Positions 28,054 to 37,038 of a stretch of 64,000 nt of DNA are shown piece after piece. A program made the position numbers and the translations under genes. The stretch lies in assembly GCA_016711225.1 (NCBI GenBank), contig JADJTK010000051.1, forward strand, positions 124,001 to 188,000, read 5' to 3'. Numbering within the stretch: the first letter of the stretch is position 1; every line of letters starts with the position of its first letter. This DNA is from Opitutaceae bacterium. GTDB lineage: Bacteria > Verrucomicrobiota > Verrucomicrobiia > Opitutales > Opitutaceae. The notes beneath the pieces are model-generated. The model had not been told where the DNA came from, did not search any database, and was given only the letters and a program-made list of their open reading frames with translations.

Positions 28054-28968
28054 CTACGGCCAGAGCAGCGGCCAGTGCCCGACGAGCAGGCCGCCGAGCA
28101 CGGCCAGTAACAACGTGCCGGCGACGTAGGCGGCGGTCATGCGCCGGCCGATGATGCCCAGGGCCATCGTGATCGTGGCCAGGCAGGTGCCCACCGAGCC
28201 GAGCAGGAAGGTGAAGGCCGGCCCCGGCCCCACGCCGAGCGCCAGTAGCGAGCGGGTGAGCGGCACTTCGCCGCCATCGCACACGTAGAGCGGAATGCCG
28301 GCAACCAGAGCCCCGAGGTAGGCGAGGGGACTGTTGCCGTATTGGGCCATGCTCGCAGTCGGGATGAAGGCCGCGAGCACGGTCACCAACGCCAAGCTGC
28401 CGACGAAGAGCGGCACCAGGGCGCGCAGGTTCGCCCAGAGTTGCCGCCCGTAGCGCGCCAATGGCGTGCTCGACCTCCGGTGACTGCAGCCGCAGCCGCC
28501 GTGGCAGCCGCCCGCTTCGGCTTCCTCAGCTTCTGCGTCGGGGGGGGCCTTCACGGCCGGAGGCGGGGTGGGCACGATGGTGTTGGTCAAGGCGCCGAAC
28601 CCGAGGGTGAATAGCACCGGCAACACGACGCGTGCGACAGCGAAGCCGATCCCGACCAGCGCCGCGGTGAGGGCGACGGTATGCGGGCTGATCAAGGGCG
28701 CGATGAGGAGAAACGCGGCCACCGTCCCCAGCGGCGCACCGCGGGCGCGCAGGGAGCGGGCGAGCGGCACGGCGCTCATCGCGCAGCCGGGCAGGAGTGC
28801 GCCGGCGAGGGTGGCCAGCACCAGCGAGCGCGGCCCGGCGACCAGCCAGCGTTCCGACCAGCGTTTCGGCAAAAAGACCTCGATGGCGGTGCCCAGCAGG
28901 ATGCCGCCGGTAAAGGGCAGGGCGGAGTCGGCCAACTGAGCGAGGAAAGTGGAGAGAATCGGGTGCAT
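28054..28968 (-). CDS. Membrane permease of the DUF318/SO_0444 type with a Cys/His-rich loop
   Basis: The 304-residue protein has two homologous hydrophobic halves. The first contains LLPGCAMSAVPLARSLRARG and the second VCDGGEVPLTRSLLALGVG, the paired GC/GGE motifs of the ArsP/DUF318 permease family. Between the halves an acidic stretch leads to GGCHGGCGCSHRRSS, a cluster of three cysteines and two histidines suited to binding a soft metal. Family members export organoarsenicals or copper and zinc. I chose the ATG at 28968 because it starts just before the first helix. There is no metal-responsive regulator next to it, so the substrate is inferred only from the family and the loop. Confidence 0.75.
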   Translation of the reverse strand: MHPILSTFLAQLADSALPFTGGILLGTAIEVFLPKRWSERWLVAGPRSLVLATLAGALLPGCAMSAVPLARSLRARGAPLGTVAAFLLIAPLISPHTVALTAALVGIGFAVARVVLPVLFTLGFGALTNTIVPTPPPAVKAPPDAEAEEAEAGGCHGGCGCSHRRSSTPLARYGRQLWANLRALVPLFVGSLALVTVLAAFIPTASMAQYGNSPLAYLGALVAGIPLYVCDGGEVPLTRSLLALGVGPGPAFTFLLGSVGTCLATITMALGIIGRRMTAAYVAGTLLLAVLGGLLVGHWPLLWP

Positions 28969-28997
28969 TATCGGCGGGAGGTGCGGCCGTCCCGTTT

Positions 28998-29021
28998 GTA
29001 GGCCACGGCGGTGATGTGGCC
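28998..29021 (+). repeat. GTAG hairpin repeat (GGCCAC type)
   Basis: GTA precedes GGCCAC, a nine-base spacer and GTGGCC. It is the plus-strand counterpart of the unit at 27984-28007 and lies upstream of the permease gene. Confidence 0.5.
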
Positions 29022-29159
29022 AGAGGCTCGGCCGCGGATCGCGGAATTGGTGCCGGGCAGGAGTGTGAGCGCGGGCCGCGCTGTCAACCGAACGGTGAAC
29101 GACCGGCTTGTTGAAGGGGTCAAGCTCTGGCGTGGGCGGCCGATAGAGGGCCATTACCG

Positions 29160-30731
29160 ATGACCAATCACGCTTCGGATACCCATCACCGTGTTTCCAG
29201 TTGGGGGCTGCTGGCCAAGCTGCTGGCCTTGCAGGCGATGCCGCTGGCTGCGCTTCTGGCGATCATCATCGGCCTGGGCACGCTGTCGGGAGTTGTTGCC
29301 CGTCAAGTCGAGGAGACCCGTGGCGATAGCCTCGTCTTGGCCGATCTGGCGCGGGACATGAAGCTGGCGGTAGTTGAGGTGCAACAATGGCTCACGGACA
29401 TCTCGGCCACCCGTGGCCGTGATGGACTCGACGACGGGTTTCGCGAGGCTGAGGTGAGCCGGAAGCGTTTCCTCGACGGGGCTGAACGTTTCGACAGGAG
29501 TTTTCAGGCGCGGGGCGATACGGCCGCGCGGGCTCGCCTCGCTGAGCTCCAGACCGCCTTTGAGGCTTACTACAGCGCGGGGCGCACGATGGCCGAGGCC
29601 TACATCGCGAACGGGCCCGAAGGGGGCAACGTCATGATGGAGTCGTTCGACACCACCGCAGCCGCCCTGGCCGAACGGATGAATCCATTTGTCGAGGCGC
29701 AACTGGATCGCGCCCGGGCGTCGCTCGCGGTTATCGCGCAACAGACCCGCTGGCTGCGCGATTCGGCGATGTTCGGTGGGGCAATCCTGCTGCTGGGCTG
29801 TGCCGGGGCGGTGGTATTTCTTGTGCGCTCGGTGTCTCGTCCTTTGCATTCGGCTACGGCCTCCCTCGCTGCGGGCGCCGAGGAGGTGCACGGTGCCGCG
29901 GTCTCGTTGCGGGAGGCCAGCGATGGGTTGGCCCAGCGTGCCAGCGAACACGCCTCCAGCCTACAGGCCACGAGCCGGATGATTGAGGAGGTCGCGGAGA
30001 TTGCCCGGCGCAACTCGAGGGAGGCCAGCGAGTCCGACCAACTGGCCCGACATACCGTGCAGGCGGCCGATCGCGGGGTGCTCGACATGGGCGAGATGCA
30101 ACGGGCGATGGAGGCCATCCGCAGTTCGACCGAGGATGTTGCCCAGATCGTGCGCACCATTGAGGAGATCGCCTTCCAGACCAATCTGCTAGCCCTCAAT
30201 GCCGCGGTGGAAGCCGCCAGGGCAGGTGAGTCCGGCGCCGGCTTTGCGGTGGTGGCGGAGGAAGTGCGCAACTTGGCGCAGCGCAGCGCCGGTGCCGCCA
30301 AGGAGACCGCGGTGAAGATGGATCATGCCCGTGAGACGACGCGCGCGGGCAGTGCGATCACCTCCCGCGTGGCGGAGAGTTTCGGCGCCATTCGCACCGA
30401 GGCCCAGAAGGTCGACGAGATCATCGGCCATGTCGCCGCCGGCTCGGTGCGCCAGAACGAGGCGTTGGATGAGATCGAGCGCTCGGTCGAGGAGATGGAT
30501 GAGGTCATCAAGGCCAACGCGGCCGGCGCTGAGGAGGAATCGGCTGCGGCTGTCGAGCTCAACGCCCAGGCGGAGGCGTTGCGCGGGGCGGTGGCGCTTC
30601 TCCAGGCTATTGTGGATGGCCGGCGTGGTGAGGCGACGATGTCGGTCGGCGCGCGTACGCCGGCTCCCGGGGGAGACGGGCTCGCCGCAGCTGCGGGGCG
30701 TCGCGGGGCGTTTGAGACGGTGGGGCACTGA
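29160..30731 (+). CDS. Methyl-accepting chemotaxis protein
   Basis: A 523-residue chemoreceptor. Its first membrane helix is near residues 18-42 (ALQAMPLAALLAIIIGLGT), a helical ligand-binding region spans about 45-195, and the second helix is near 203-223 (GGAILLLGCAGAVVFLV). The signalling domain carries the conserved hairpin tip with IAFQTNLLALNAAVEAARAG and FAVVAEEVRNLAQRS. The C-terminal tail is Gly/Ala-rich and shows no CheR-binding pentapeptide. No che genes are in the window, so it must couple to an array encoded elsewhere. The ligand is unknown. Confidence 0.92.
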   Translation: MTNHASDTHHRVSSWGLLAKLLALQAMPLAALLAIIIGLGTLSGVVARQVEETRGDSLVLADLARDMKLAVVEVQQWLTDISATRGRDGLDDGFREAEVSRKRFLDGAERFDRSFQARGDTAARARLAELQTAFEAYYSAGRTMAEAYIANGPEGGNVMMESFDTTAAALAERMNPFVEAQLDRARASLAVIAQQTRWLRDSAMFGGAILLLGCAGAVVFLVRSVSRPLHSATASLAAGAEEVHGAAVSLREASDGLAQRASEHASSLQATSRMIEEVAEIARRNSREASESDQLARHTVQAADRGVLDMGEMQRAMEAIRSSTEDVAQIVRTIEEIAFQTNLLALNAAVEAARAGESGAGFAVVAEEVRNLAQRSAGAAKETAVKMDHARETTRAGSAITSRVAESFGAIRTEAQKVDEIIGHVAAGSVRQNEALDEIERSVEEMDEVIKANAAGAEEESAAAVELNAQAEALRGAVALLQAIVDGRRGEATMSVGARTPAPGGDGLAAAAGRRGAFETVGH

Positions 30732-30789
30732 CTGATGGAGGGGCGCGGCGGCGGCTTGCCACGGCTGCGGGTTCCCCCAACCTCGACGC

Positions 30790-31761
30790 ATGAGCGAAAC
30801 TGCCGAGGGGACGCGAGTGGCGGCGAGCCGGGGCCAATTGGATCGGCTGCGGGTCAACATCCGCCGCACGATCAAGGGCAAGGATGAAGCCATCGACCAA
30901 GTGCTGGTCTGCCTGCTGGCCGGCGGGCACTTGCTGCTCGAGGACCTGCCGGGGCTGGGCAAGACGACGTTGGCCTATTCGTTGGCCCGCTCGCTCGACT
31001 GCTCCTTCTCTCGCATCCAGTTTACCAGCGACCTGCTGCCCACCGACGTAACCGGCGTGGCCATCTACGACGAGCGGGTGCGGGAGTTTGTCTTCAAGCG
31101 CGGACCGGTCTTCGCCAACATCGTCCTGGCCGACGAGATCAATCGCGCCACCCCCAAGACGCAGTCGGCTTTGCTCGAAGTGATGGATCGCGGCCGCATC
31201 TCGGCCGACGGAGCCACCCACGACCTCGGCGCGCCGTTCATGGTTTTCGCTACACAGAACCCGGTGGATTACGAGGGCACTTTCCCGCTACCGGAGAGCC
31301 AGTTGGACCGCTTTCTCATGCGTTTGCGCATGGGCTATCCGGCGGCGGCCGACGAGCTGGCGATCCTCCAGCGTCCGCGGCAAAGCTACGACAGCATCGC
31401 GATCGATCCGGTGGTGACGCGCACTGAGGTCGTGGAGCTGCAGGAGTTGGTGGGCCGGGTGTTTGTCGAGGAGAGCGTGCTCGGCTATCTGCTGAAGATT
31501 GTGGCCGCCACGCGCACCGAGAGCGAGTTCCGCACCGGGGTGAGCGTGCGCGGCGGGCTGGCGCTCAAGCAGGCCGCGCAGGCGCGGGCGATCGTGCTTG
31601 GTCGTGAGTTTGTGGTGCCCGAGGATGTCACCAAACTCGTGGTGCCGGTGCTGGCCCATCGGTTGGCGCTGGCCCGACAGGGCGCCGATGCGCTGGAGGA
31701 GCGCACGACGATCGAGACGATCCTGCGGCGACTGCTAGCGCACCTGCCCGAACCGGTGTGA
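30790..31761 (+). CDS. MoxR-family AAA+ ATPase
   Basis: The 323-residue ATPase has Walker A LPGLGKTT, Walker B VLADEINRATPKTQSALLEV and the MoxR hallmark ATQNPVDYEGTFPLPESQLD, then a C-terminal lid domain. MoxR proteins act as chaperone-like remodelling ATPases, usually beside DUF58 proteins carrying a von Willebrand-like fold. Here the gene is followed by a DUF58 gene and a transglutaminase-like gene, the classic MoxR-DUF58-TgpA set. It starts 58 bases after the chemoreceptor gene. Confidence 0.93.
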   Translation: MSETAEGTRVAASRGQLDRLRVNIRRTIKGKDEAIDQVLVCLLAGGHLLLEDLPGLGKTTLAYSLARSLDCSFSRIQFTSDLLPTDVTGVAIYDERVREFVFKRGPVFANIVLADEINRATPKTQSALLEVMDRGRISADGATHDLGAPFMVFATQNPVDYEGTFPLPESQLDRFLMRLRMGYPAAADELAILQRPRQSYDSIAIDPVVTRTEVVELQELVGRVFVEESVLGYLLKIVAATRTESEFRTGVSVRGGLALKQAAQARAIVLGREFVVPEDVTKLVVPVLAHRLALARQGADALEERTTIETILRRLLAHLPEPV

Positions 31762-31820
31762 TGAAGCGCCCCGATGCCTCCAATGAAGGTCAGGGCGTCG
31801 ACCTGACTTTCCGTCGAGCG

Positions 31821-31841
31821 GGCCACGTCAGCGCCGTGGCC
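31821..31841. repeat. GGCCACG-type hairpin
   Basis: GGCCACG and CGTGGCC pair over seven bases around TCAGCGC, between the MoxR and DUF58 genes. It resembles the GTAG-type units at 27984 and 28998 but is followed by TGC instead of TAC. Confidence 0.45.
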
Positions 31842-31897
31842 TGCATGATAGCGGGCCCTCTCGGCGCAGCGGCCTGCCGGCCTGGCCTGTTTCTGCC

Positions 31898-33076
31898 ATG
31901 AACGCCGCCTTCACTGAAACTCGGATTCAAGCCGAGGCCGACGAGCCGGAGGACCAGCTCTGGTACGGGGCGGGCGGACCGCGCCGGCGGCAGTGGTGGC
32001 GGCATTTTTCGTGGCGCGAGCTGCTTTGGGGACTGCTGCTGCCCAAACAACGTCAGCGTATTCTGCCCACGCTGCCCGGCTTGGTGCTGCTGGTGCTCAT
32101 TCTCGCCATCGGCCTGGCCGCCTACAACACGGGCAACAACATTCTCTTCATCACGCTGGCGCTCTTGCTGGCCAGCCTGGTGCTCAGCGGGGTGCTGGCC
32201 TTGTGCAACCTCGCCGGCACCGAATGGCGGCTGCGGGCGGAGCCGCCGTTCCGGGTCGGTCAGGAGGCGCTGGTGGTGGTGGAGCTGCGCAACCGCAAGC
32301 GGGTGCTGCCCACGTATGCGCTCTGGTTCGACGTGGAGGCGCGGCTCTCGGGCGCACAGACTCGCCTGCTGCTCAGCCGCCGCCTCGAGGTTGGCGGTAC
32401 CGACCGGCTGGAGTGGTCGTATCGACCGGTGCGACGCGGGGCTGAGCGGATCGAACTGGCCGGGGTGGGGTCGCTCTTCCCCTTTGGGTTTCTGCGCAAG
32501 ACGTTGGGCACGGCGGTGGAGCGCGAAGTGAAGGTGTGGCCGGCGCGGGTGAGCAGTCATTTTGGCGGGGCGGTGGCGGCGCGTTTCCAGCTCGAGAGCG
32601 AGGAGGTGGCGCGGCCCGGGTGGGGCAGCGATCTGCTCGGGTTGCGGCGCTATCGAAGCGGTGATTCCCACCGGCATATCCACTGGAAGGCTTCGGCGCG
32701 CCTGCGTCAGCTGCTGGTGCGCCAGAACGCCACTGAGGGGGCGCAGACCTTCGCGCTGTGGCTCGACCCGGTGGCGACGTTGTGGCCGCGCCCGGAGCAG
32801 TTCGAGCTGCTGTGCAGTTTCGCGGGTTCGCTGGCGGAGGATCTTTTCCGGTTGGGTCGGCTCGACAGCGTGACGGTGGCCGGCGAGCCGCCGCTGCTGG
32901 TGCGGCGCATCCGTGATGTGGAAACTTGGCTGGACCGGCTCGCGCTGCTGCAGCCCGAAACGGTGGCCCGGCGACGCACCAACCCGCGGCGACGCGGGGC
33001 GTTGCTGACTTTCGAACCCGATGGAGAAAGGGGGATCTGTGCCCGGCTGGGCAACGAGATCGCGGCGCGCGTCTGA
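31898..33076 (+). CDS. DUF58 domain membrane protein
   Basis: The 392-residue protein has two membrane helices around residues 52-95 (LPGLVLLVLILAIGLAAYN and ITLALLLASLVLSGVLAL), a beta-rich region, then the DUF58 core. The core carries the conserved segment LRRYRSGDSHRHIHWKASAR near residues 250-270. DUF58 proteins accompany MoxR ATPases and are thought to assemble or modify cell-envelope proteins. Its 3' end overlaps the start of the transglutaminase-like gene by 56 bases. Confidence 0.9.
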   Translation: MNAAFTETRIQAEADEPEDQLWYGAGGPRRRQWWRHFSWRELLWGLLLPKQRQRILPTLPGLVLLVLILAIGLAAYNTGNNILFITLALLLASLVLSGVLALCNLAGTEWRLRAEPPFRVGQEALVVVELRNRKRVLPTYALWFDVEARLSGAQTRLLLSRRLEVGGTDRLEWSYRPVRRGAERIELAGVGSLFPFGFLRKTLGTAVEREVKVWPARVSSHFGGAVAARFQLESEEVARPGWGSDLLGLRRYRSGDSHRHIHWKASARLRQLLVRQNATEGAQTFALWLDPVATLWPRPEQFELLCSFAGSLAEDLFRLGRLDSVTVAGEPPLLVRRIRDVETWLDRLALLQPETVARRRTNPRRRGALLTFEPDGERGICARLGNEIAARV

Positions 33077-35216
33077 CCAAGCGCTCACTGCCGACGAGCT
33101 CCACCTTTTGCGGTGGGGGCTTGGCGGCGTGCTGGCTTTGATGAGCGTCTGGGGGACGTACTTCTTCGACCTGAGCGGGAGCGAGTTGCTGGCGCCCGTG
33201 ACGGCGCTGCTGCTCGCCGTGCTCACCTGGCCGCAGTTGCCCGGGCGGCTGCCGGCACTGGTCTGGCGGCTGGTCTTCCCTGCGCTGATCCTGTTCGTGG
33301 CGGTGGACATCGTGCTGAATGCCGAACCGTTGGCGGCGATGCTGCGGCTCAATGTGCTGCTGATCGCGGTGCGAGCGGCTGGTCCGCGTCGCACGCGCGA
33401 GGACCAGCAACTGGTGGTGCTGTGTCTGTTTCTGGTGGTGGTGGCCGGCGTGCTCAGCTTGGCGGCGGGTTTTGCGCTGCACATCCTGCTCTTCACGGGT
33501 CTGGTGCTGCCCTACCTGCTCACGATCACGCTCAGTGGTGCGGCCGGGCCGGAGACGCAGCCCGATGGTTGGTTGCAGGTGGGCTGGCGGCGGTTGCTCG
33601 GGCGGCTTTGGAGGCAGACGGACTGGCGGGTGGTGGGCGCGGCCGCGGCGCTCTACCTGCTGGTGGTGGCGATGGCCACCGTGCTGTTCCTGGTGATGCC
33701 GCGTTTCCAGATCGAGAATTCACTCGGCTTCCTGCAGCTCAAGAACCGGCGCTCGTTCAGCGGCTTCTCCGAGACGGTGAAACTTGGCGAAGTGACGGAG
33801 ATCGCCCTCGACACCAGTACGGCGTTGCGTGCCGAGCTGAGCAACCCGGCGCAGGTGCCAATGTTGCCGTACTGGCGGATGGTGGCGCTCGACGAATACC
33901 GCGACGGGTCGTTTCGCGCCAGCCGCGGGTTGACGCGGTTGGACCAGGACCTGGGCCACCGGCGGGAGTTGGTCGGGCGGCGCAGGCAGGCCTCTCCCGG
34001 GGCGCCGGTGTGGACCTTCTATCTCGAGGCCGGGGTGAGCCGTTTTCTGCCGCTTCCGGGAGATTTCCGGATCATGCGGCTGCGGGAGGCGCACGGGCTA
34101 AAGGCCAATCGGGCCGCCGCCACCCTCGCGTTGCGAACGGAGCCACAATCCATGTTCGCCTATCAGGTGGAGGGGCTCGATCTGGCCAGCGTACAGGTCG
34201 ACGGCGACCTGCGCGGGTTGTTGGCGGCGGCGGTGCCGGGCGCGGTGCCCGAGTATCCGCTGACCTTGCTGGAGGTGCCAACCGGCGAGGCCAACGCCCT
34301 CGTGCTGGATGCGATCGTGGCGGAGCTTACCGGCGGAGGGCTGCCGACGGCCGTGGAGTTTGTGCCCAAGGCCCTCGATTACCTGGAGCGGCATCACCGC
34401 TATTCGATGACTTCGGCTCTGCCCAAAGGGGCGGAGGATCCCCTGGTGCGTTGGTTGTCGGGCACGACGCCGGGGCATTGTGAGCTGTTCGCCGGCGGTT
34501 TCGCCCTGCTGGCCCGGCGGGCGGGATTTCCAGTGCGGGTGATCACCGGTTTCAAGGGCGGGGCGTGGAACGACTTCGAACAATACTACATGGTGCGCAA
34601 TTCCGACGCCCATGCCTGGTGCGAGCTGCTCGATGAAAGTGGTCGCTGGGTACGGGTGGATCCGACCCCGGGGGCGGGGGCCGAGGCGGCGCAGGCCGCG
34701 ACGCTGGCGGGGCGGGCCGCAGAGGTGGACTCGAGCTGGACGGCGCGGCTGGATGCGCTGCGCATGCTCTGGTACCGGCGAATCGTGAGCTTTGATCGGA
34801 AGGCGCAGGACGAGGCGGTGGATGCCATCAAGGGCGAGGCGCGGCGTTTTGGCCAGGCGTTGATTGCCTGGGTGGACCGCCATGGGCGTGCGCTGCGCAA
34901 CTGGGTGCTGCGGCCCTGGCATTTCGAGCGTATCGCGGCCTGGGCGGGAGGGGCGGCTGGCGGGTGCGTTGTTTTCTGGCTCTTCTGGCGCTGGCGGCAG
35001 CTGTGGTGGTTGCGTTGGGTGCGAAAGGGAAAGATGGATCCGGTGCGGCACGAGGCCGGCCGGTGGCTGCGTCGGCTGCGCGCGGTGGAGCTGCCGGAGG
35101 CGGACCGGCCGTTGCTGCTCGATTTGCTGCGGCTGCGCTACGGGCCGGTTCAGCGACGGGCCTCGGCACCGGCGATTTTCCGGCGGGCGAAACGGGCCTG
35201 GCGGGCAGGCCGGTGA
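33021..35216 (+). CDS. TgpA-like membrane transglutaminase-like protein
   Basis: The 731-residue protein has about six N-terminal membrane helices, an extracytoplasmic domain, and a transglutaminase core. The catalytic triad is visible: Cys487 in TPGHCELFAGG, His531 in SDAHAWCEL and Asp547 in VRVDPTPG. One more helix follows (WAGGAAGGCVVFWLFWRW), then a basic cytoplasmic tail. This is the TgpA (DUF3488-transglutaminase) layout known beside MoxR and DUF58. The ATG at 33021 overlaps the preceding gene by 56 bases; a later start around residues 20-30 would remove the overlap without touching the first helix. Confidence 0.9.
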   Translation: MEKGGSVPGWATRSRRASDQALTADELHLLRWGLGGVLALMSVWGTYFFDLSGSELLAPVTALLLAVLTWPQLPGRLPALVWRLVFPALILFVAVDIVLNAEPLAAMLRLNVLLIAVRAAGPRRTREDQQLVVLCLFLVVVAGVLSLAAGFALHILLFTGLVLPYLLTITLSGAAGPETQPDGWLQVGWRRLLGRLWRQTDWRVVGAAAALYLLVVAMATVLFLVMPRFQIENSLGFLQLKNRRSFSGFSETVKLGEVTEIALDTSTALRAELSNPAQVPMLPYWRMVALDEYRDGSFRASRGLTRLDQDLGHRRELVGRRRQASPGAPVWTFYLEAGVSRFLPLPGDFRIMRLREAHGLKANRAAATLALRTEPQSMFAYQVEGLDLASVQVDGDLRGLLAAAVPGAVPEYPLTLLEVPTGEANALVLDAIVAELTGGGLPTAVEFVPKALDYLERHHRYSMTSALPKGAEDPLVRWLSGTTPGHCELFAGGFALLARRAGFPVRVITGFKGGAWNDFEQYYMVRNSDAHAWCELLDESGRWVRVDPTPGAGAEAAQAATLAGRAAEVDSSWTARLDALRMLWYRRIVSFDRKAQDEAVDAIKGEARRFGQALIAWVDRHGRALRNWVLRPWHFERIAAWAGGAAGGCVVFWLFWRWRQLWWLRWVRKGKMDPVRHEAGRWLRRLRAVELPEADRPLLLDLLRLRYGPVQRRASAPAIFRRAKRAWRAGR

Positions 35217-35381
35217 ACGCGACCGACCTTGCGGCGACGGCCGAAGAGAAGGAAGCATCTCGGCCCTTTCGCTGCCGAGGAAGGAACCTCCGCCCCACCA
35301 CCGGGTGATCATCGATGCGGGCGGTACCGCCGCCGGCCGTGAGGCTGGCACTACGGAGCGCCGCCGTGGCGGCCAAAACGA

Positions 35382-35410
35382 AACGGCCGACGGGGGAGCC
35401 GTCGGCCGTT
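35382..35410. terminator. Probable bidirectional terminator
   Basis: AACGGCCGACGG and CCGTCGGCCGTT pair perfectly over twelve bases around GGGAG. The plus side is followed by CTTCTCT and the minus side by TCGTTTTGG. It sits between the convergent transglutaminase-like and PEP-CTERM genes. Confidence 0.75.
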
Positions 35411-35435
35411 CTTCTCTAGGCGGGGGATCGCAGAA

Positions 35436-36272
35436 TCAGCCCCGCATTGAACGGAAGCGTCGATACGAGATCAGCGCGAGGAGGGCACCGACGCCGAACA
35501 GGCCGTAGGTGGCGGGTTCCGGCACGGCGGTGGGGGCGGCGAAGAAACTGGTGGAGTAGGCGGGGCCCACGAGGTCGTTGCGGTTGGCGTACACCCAGCT
35601 TTCGAGGTTGAGATCGAAGTCGAAGCGGTAGTAGCCGTTGGCGGCGGCATCAAGAATGCTGCTGTTGAGGAAGAGTCCGCCGAAATGACCGGAGACGGCC
35701 GTGGGCTCGCTTTGCGACACGAAGGTTCCAGCGGGGGCGAGCCAATCGGCCTGGGCCAATCCGGAGGCGACCAGAGAGAAGTCGTAGCTGAGAAAAGTTC
35801 CGACCTGTCCGTGGCTCTCATTGGTGTTCCAGAGGCGGGTGAGGTCGGCCGCAAAGGCGTTGGCGCCCTGCGCCTGGAGGGTGAACGTGGTAAGGGAGCT
35901 GTCCCAGTAGGCGTTGAGGCTGGGCAGCGAGCCGGCGGCGGCAGGGATTTGGACGAAGCCGCGGTCCACGTTGCTGGGGTTGCCGATACCAGGGAGGGGC
36001 CCGGTGGTGGTGAAGGAATACGCGGTGCCAATCTGGGTGGTGTTGGGAACGCCCAGGCCGGAGAGGCCCCGGGTGAACAAGAAGCCGATATCGCGGTTGG
36101 CTCCGGCGAGCGAGGCGAAGGCGATGCTGTTGGTGTTGGCTTGGGCGTCGGCGAGGGTGTCGTAGCGGGTGATTGAGCCGGTGTAGCCTAAGCGATCCGA
36201 GAAGGCGGCGATTTGGGCGTGGGCGGTAGCCGTAGTGGCAGCCAACGCGAGAACGAGGAGCGAGTAGCGCAT
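35436..36272 (-). CDS. Secreted PEP-CTERM sorting-domain protein
   Basis: The 278-residue protein has a signal peptide (MRYSLLVLALAATTATAHAQ) and ends in a canonical PEP-CTERM tail: VPEPATYGLFGVGALLALI followed by a basic end. Such tails are cut by an exosortase, releasing the protein to the envelope or extracellular matrix. The body is Ser/Thr/Asn/Gly-rich beta-type sequence with no recognised catalytic domain. No exosortase gene is in the window. It is divergent from the HTH gene at 36450. Confidence 0.88.
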   Translation of the reverse strand: MRYSLLVLALAATTATAHAQIAAFSDRLGYTGSITRYDTLADAQANTNSIAFASLAGANRDIGFLFTRGLSGLGVPNTTQIGTAYSFTTTGPLPGIGNPSNVDRGFVQIPAAAGSLPSLNAYWDSSLTTFTLQAQGANAFAADLTRLWNTNESHGQVGTFLSYDFSLVASGLAQADWLAPAGTFVSQSEPTAVSGHFGGLFLNSSILDAAANGYYRFDFDLNLESWVYANRNDLVGPAYSTSFFAAPTAVPEPATYGLFGVGALLALISYRRFRSMRG

Positions 36273-36348
36273 GGGACAGGGTGTTTGCTGTTTTGGGATG
36301 GGGCCGGGTTGCTGCGCTATGGAATGTATCAGATCGCGCGCGGCAAGC

Positions 36349-36364
36349 GGTATCAGGGGATACC
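36349..36364. promoter_or_regulatory. Inverted repeat upstream of an HTH gene
   Basis: GGTATC, spacer AGGG, GATACC forms a perfect six-base inverted repeat 85 bases before the ATG at 36450, in the divergent region shared with the PEP-CTERM gene. It could be an operator for the adjacent helix-turn-helix protein; the site is short enough to occur by chance. Confidence 0.3.
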
Positions 36365-36449
36365 TGAAATGTGGCTGGGGGGAATACGCGACGGCAACGC
36401 CCGGATGCGGTTCTTGCCAAAGGCCGGGCCGCTCCTAAGCTGGCGGCCG

Positions 36450-36947
36450 ATGCACTCGCACGAAGTCTTCAAGCAGCTGCTCAAACGGGTCAGCGCGAAG
36501 CAGATCGCCGGCGATCTGGGCCTGTCGCTCTCGCTCGTGTACAAATGGGCTGAGCCGCCGTCCGAGGGCAGCGGGGCGACCAACCCGCTGGATCGTATCG
36601 ATTCGATCATCAAACTGACCGGGGATGGCACCCTGGCCCAATGGGTGTGCGAGCGCTCGGGAGGGTTCTTCATCCGCAACCCCGAGCCGAAGTCGCATCC
36701 CTATGAGCTCATCCCGGCGACCAACAATATCGTGCAGGAGTTCGCCGATTTGCTGGGAGTGATCTCCACCTCGGTGGCCGATGCGAAAATCACCCCCGAG
36801 GAGGCGGAGCGTATCCGCGTGCGATGGGAACAGCTCAAGTCGGTGACCGAGGGGTTTGTGCGGGCGGCGGAGGAGGGCAAACTGCCCCCGGTGACCGCCG
36901 CCAGCGTGCTGGGAAAATCGGCGACGAAGCCGGAGCCAAAAGGCTGA
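36450..36947 (+). CDS. Helix-turn-helix protein, phage CII-like or similar (function unknown)
   Basis: The 165-residue protein contains a helix-turn-helix near residues 14-33 (AKQIAGDLGLSLSLVYKWAE) and a helical C-terminal half with ISTSVADAKITPEEAERIRV. The pattern resembles bacterial proteins annotated as CII-like phage regulators, but no other phage gene is near, so it may be a chromosomal regulator. I start it at the ATG at 36450, two residues before the first helix. Its target is unknown. Confidence 0.6.
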   Translation: MHSHEVFKQLLKRVSAKQIAGDLGLSLSLVYKWAEPPSEGSGATNPLDRIDSIIKLTGDGTLAQWVCERSGGFFIRNPEPKSHPYELIPATNNIVQEFADLLGVISTSVADAKITPEEAERIRVRWEQLKSVTEGFVRAAEEGKLPPVTAASVLGKSATKPEPKG

Positions 36948-37003
36948 GACTGGGCCGCTGCAGATTTGTGGTGCGCGCCTCTAGCGTTCACCGGCGCCGA
37001 GGG

Positions 37004-37023
37004 CCCGCCCTGAAAGGACGGGG
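37004..37023. repeat. CCCGYCCTGAAGG-type hairpin, copy 3
   Basis: CCCGCCCTGAAAGGACGGGG has the same layout as the units at 10510 and 24106. It lies between the convergent HTH and rph genes. Confidence 0.5.
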
Positions 37024-37038
37024 CGCTTCGGCCCGACC

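Noticed and set aside
36450..36947. The CII-like HTH protein as evidence of a prophage.
   Set aside because: No integrase, capsid, terminase or attachment site is near; flanking genes are chromosomal.
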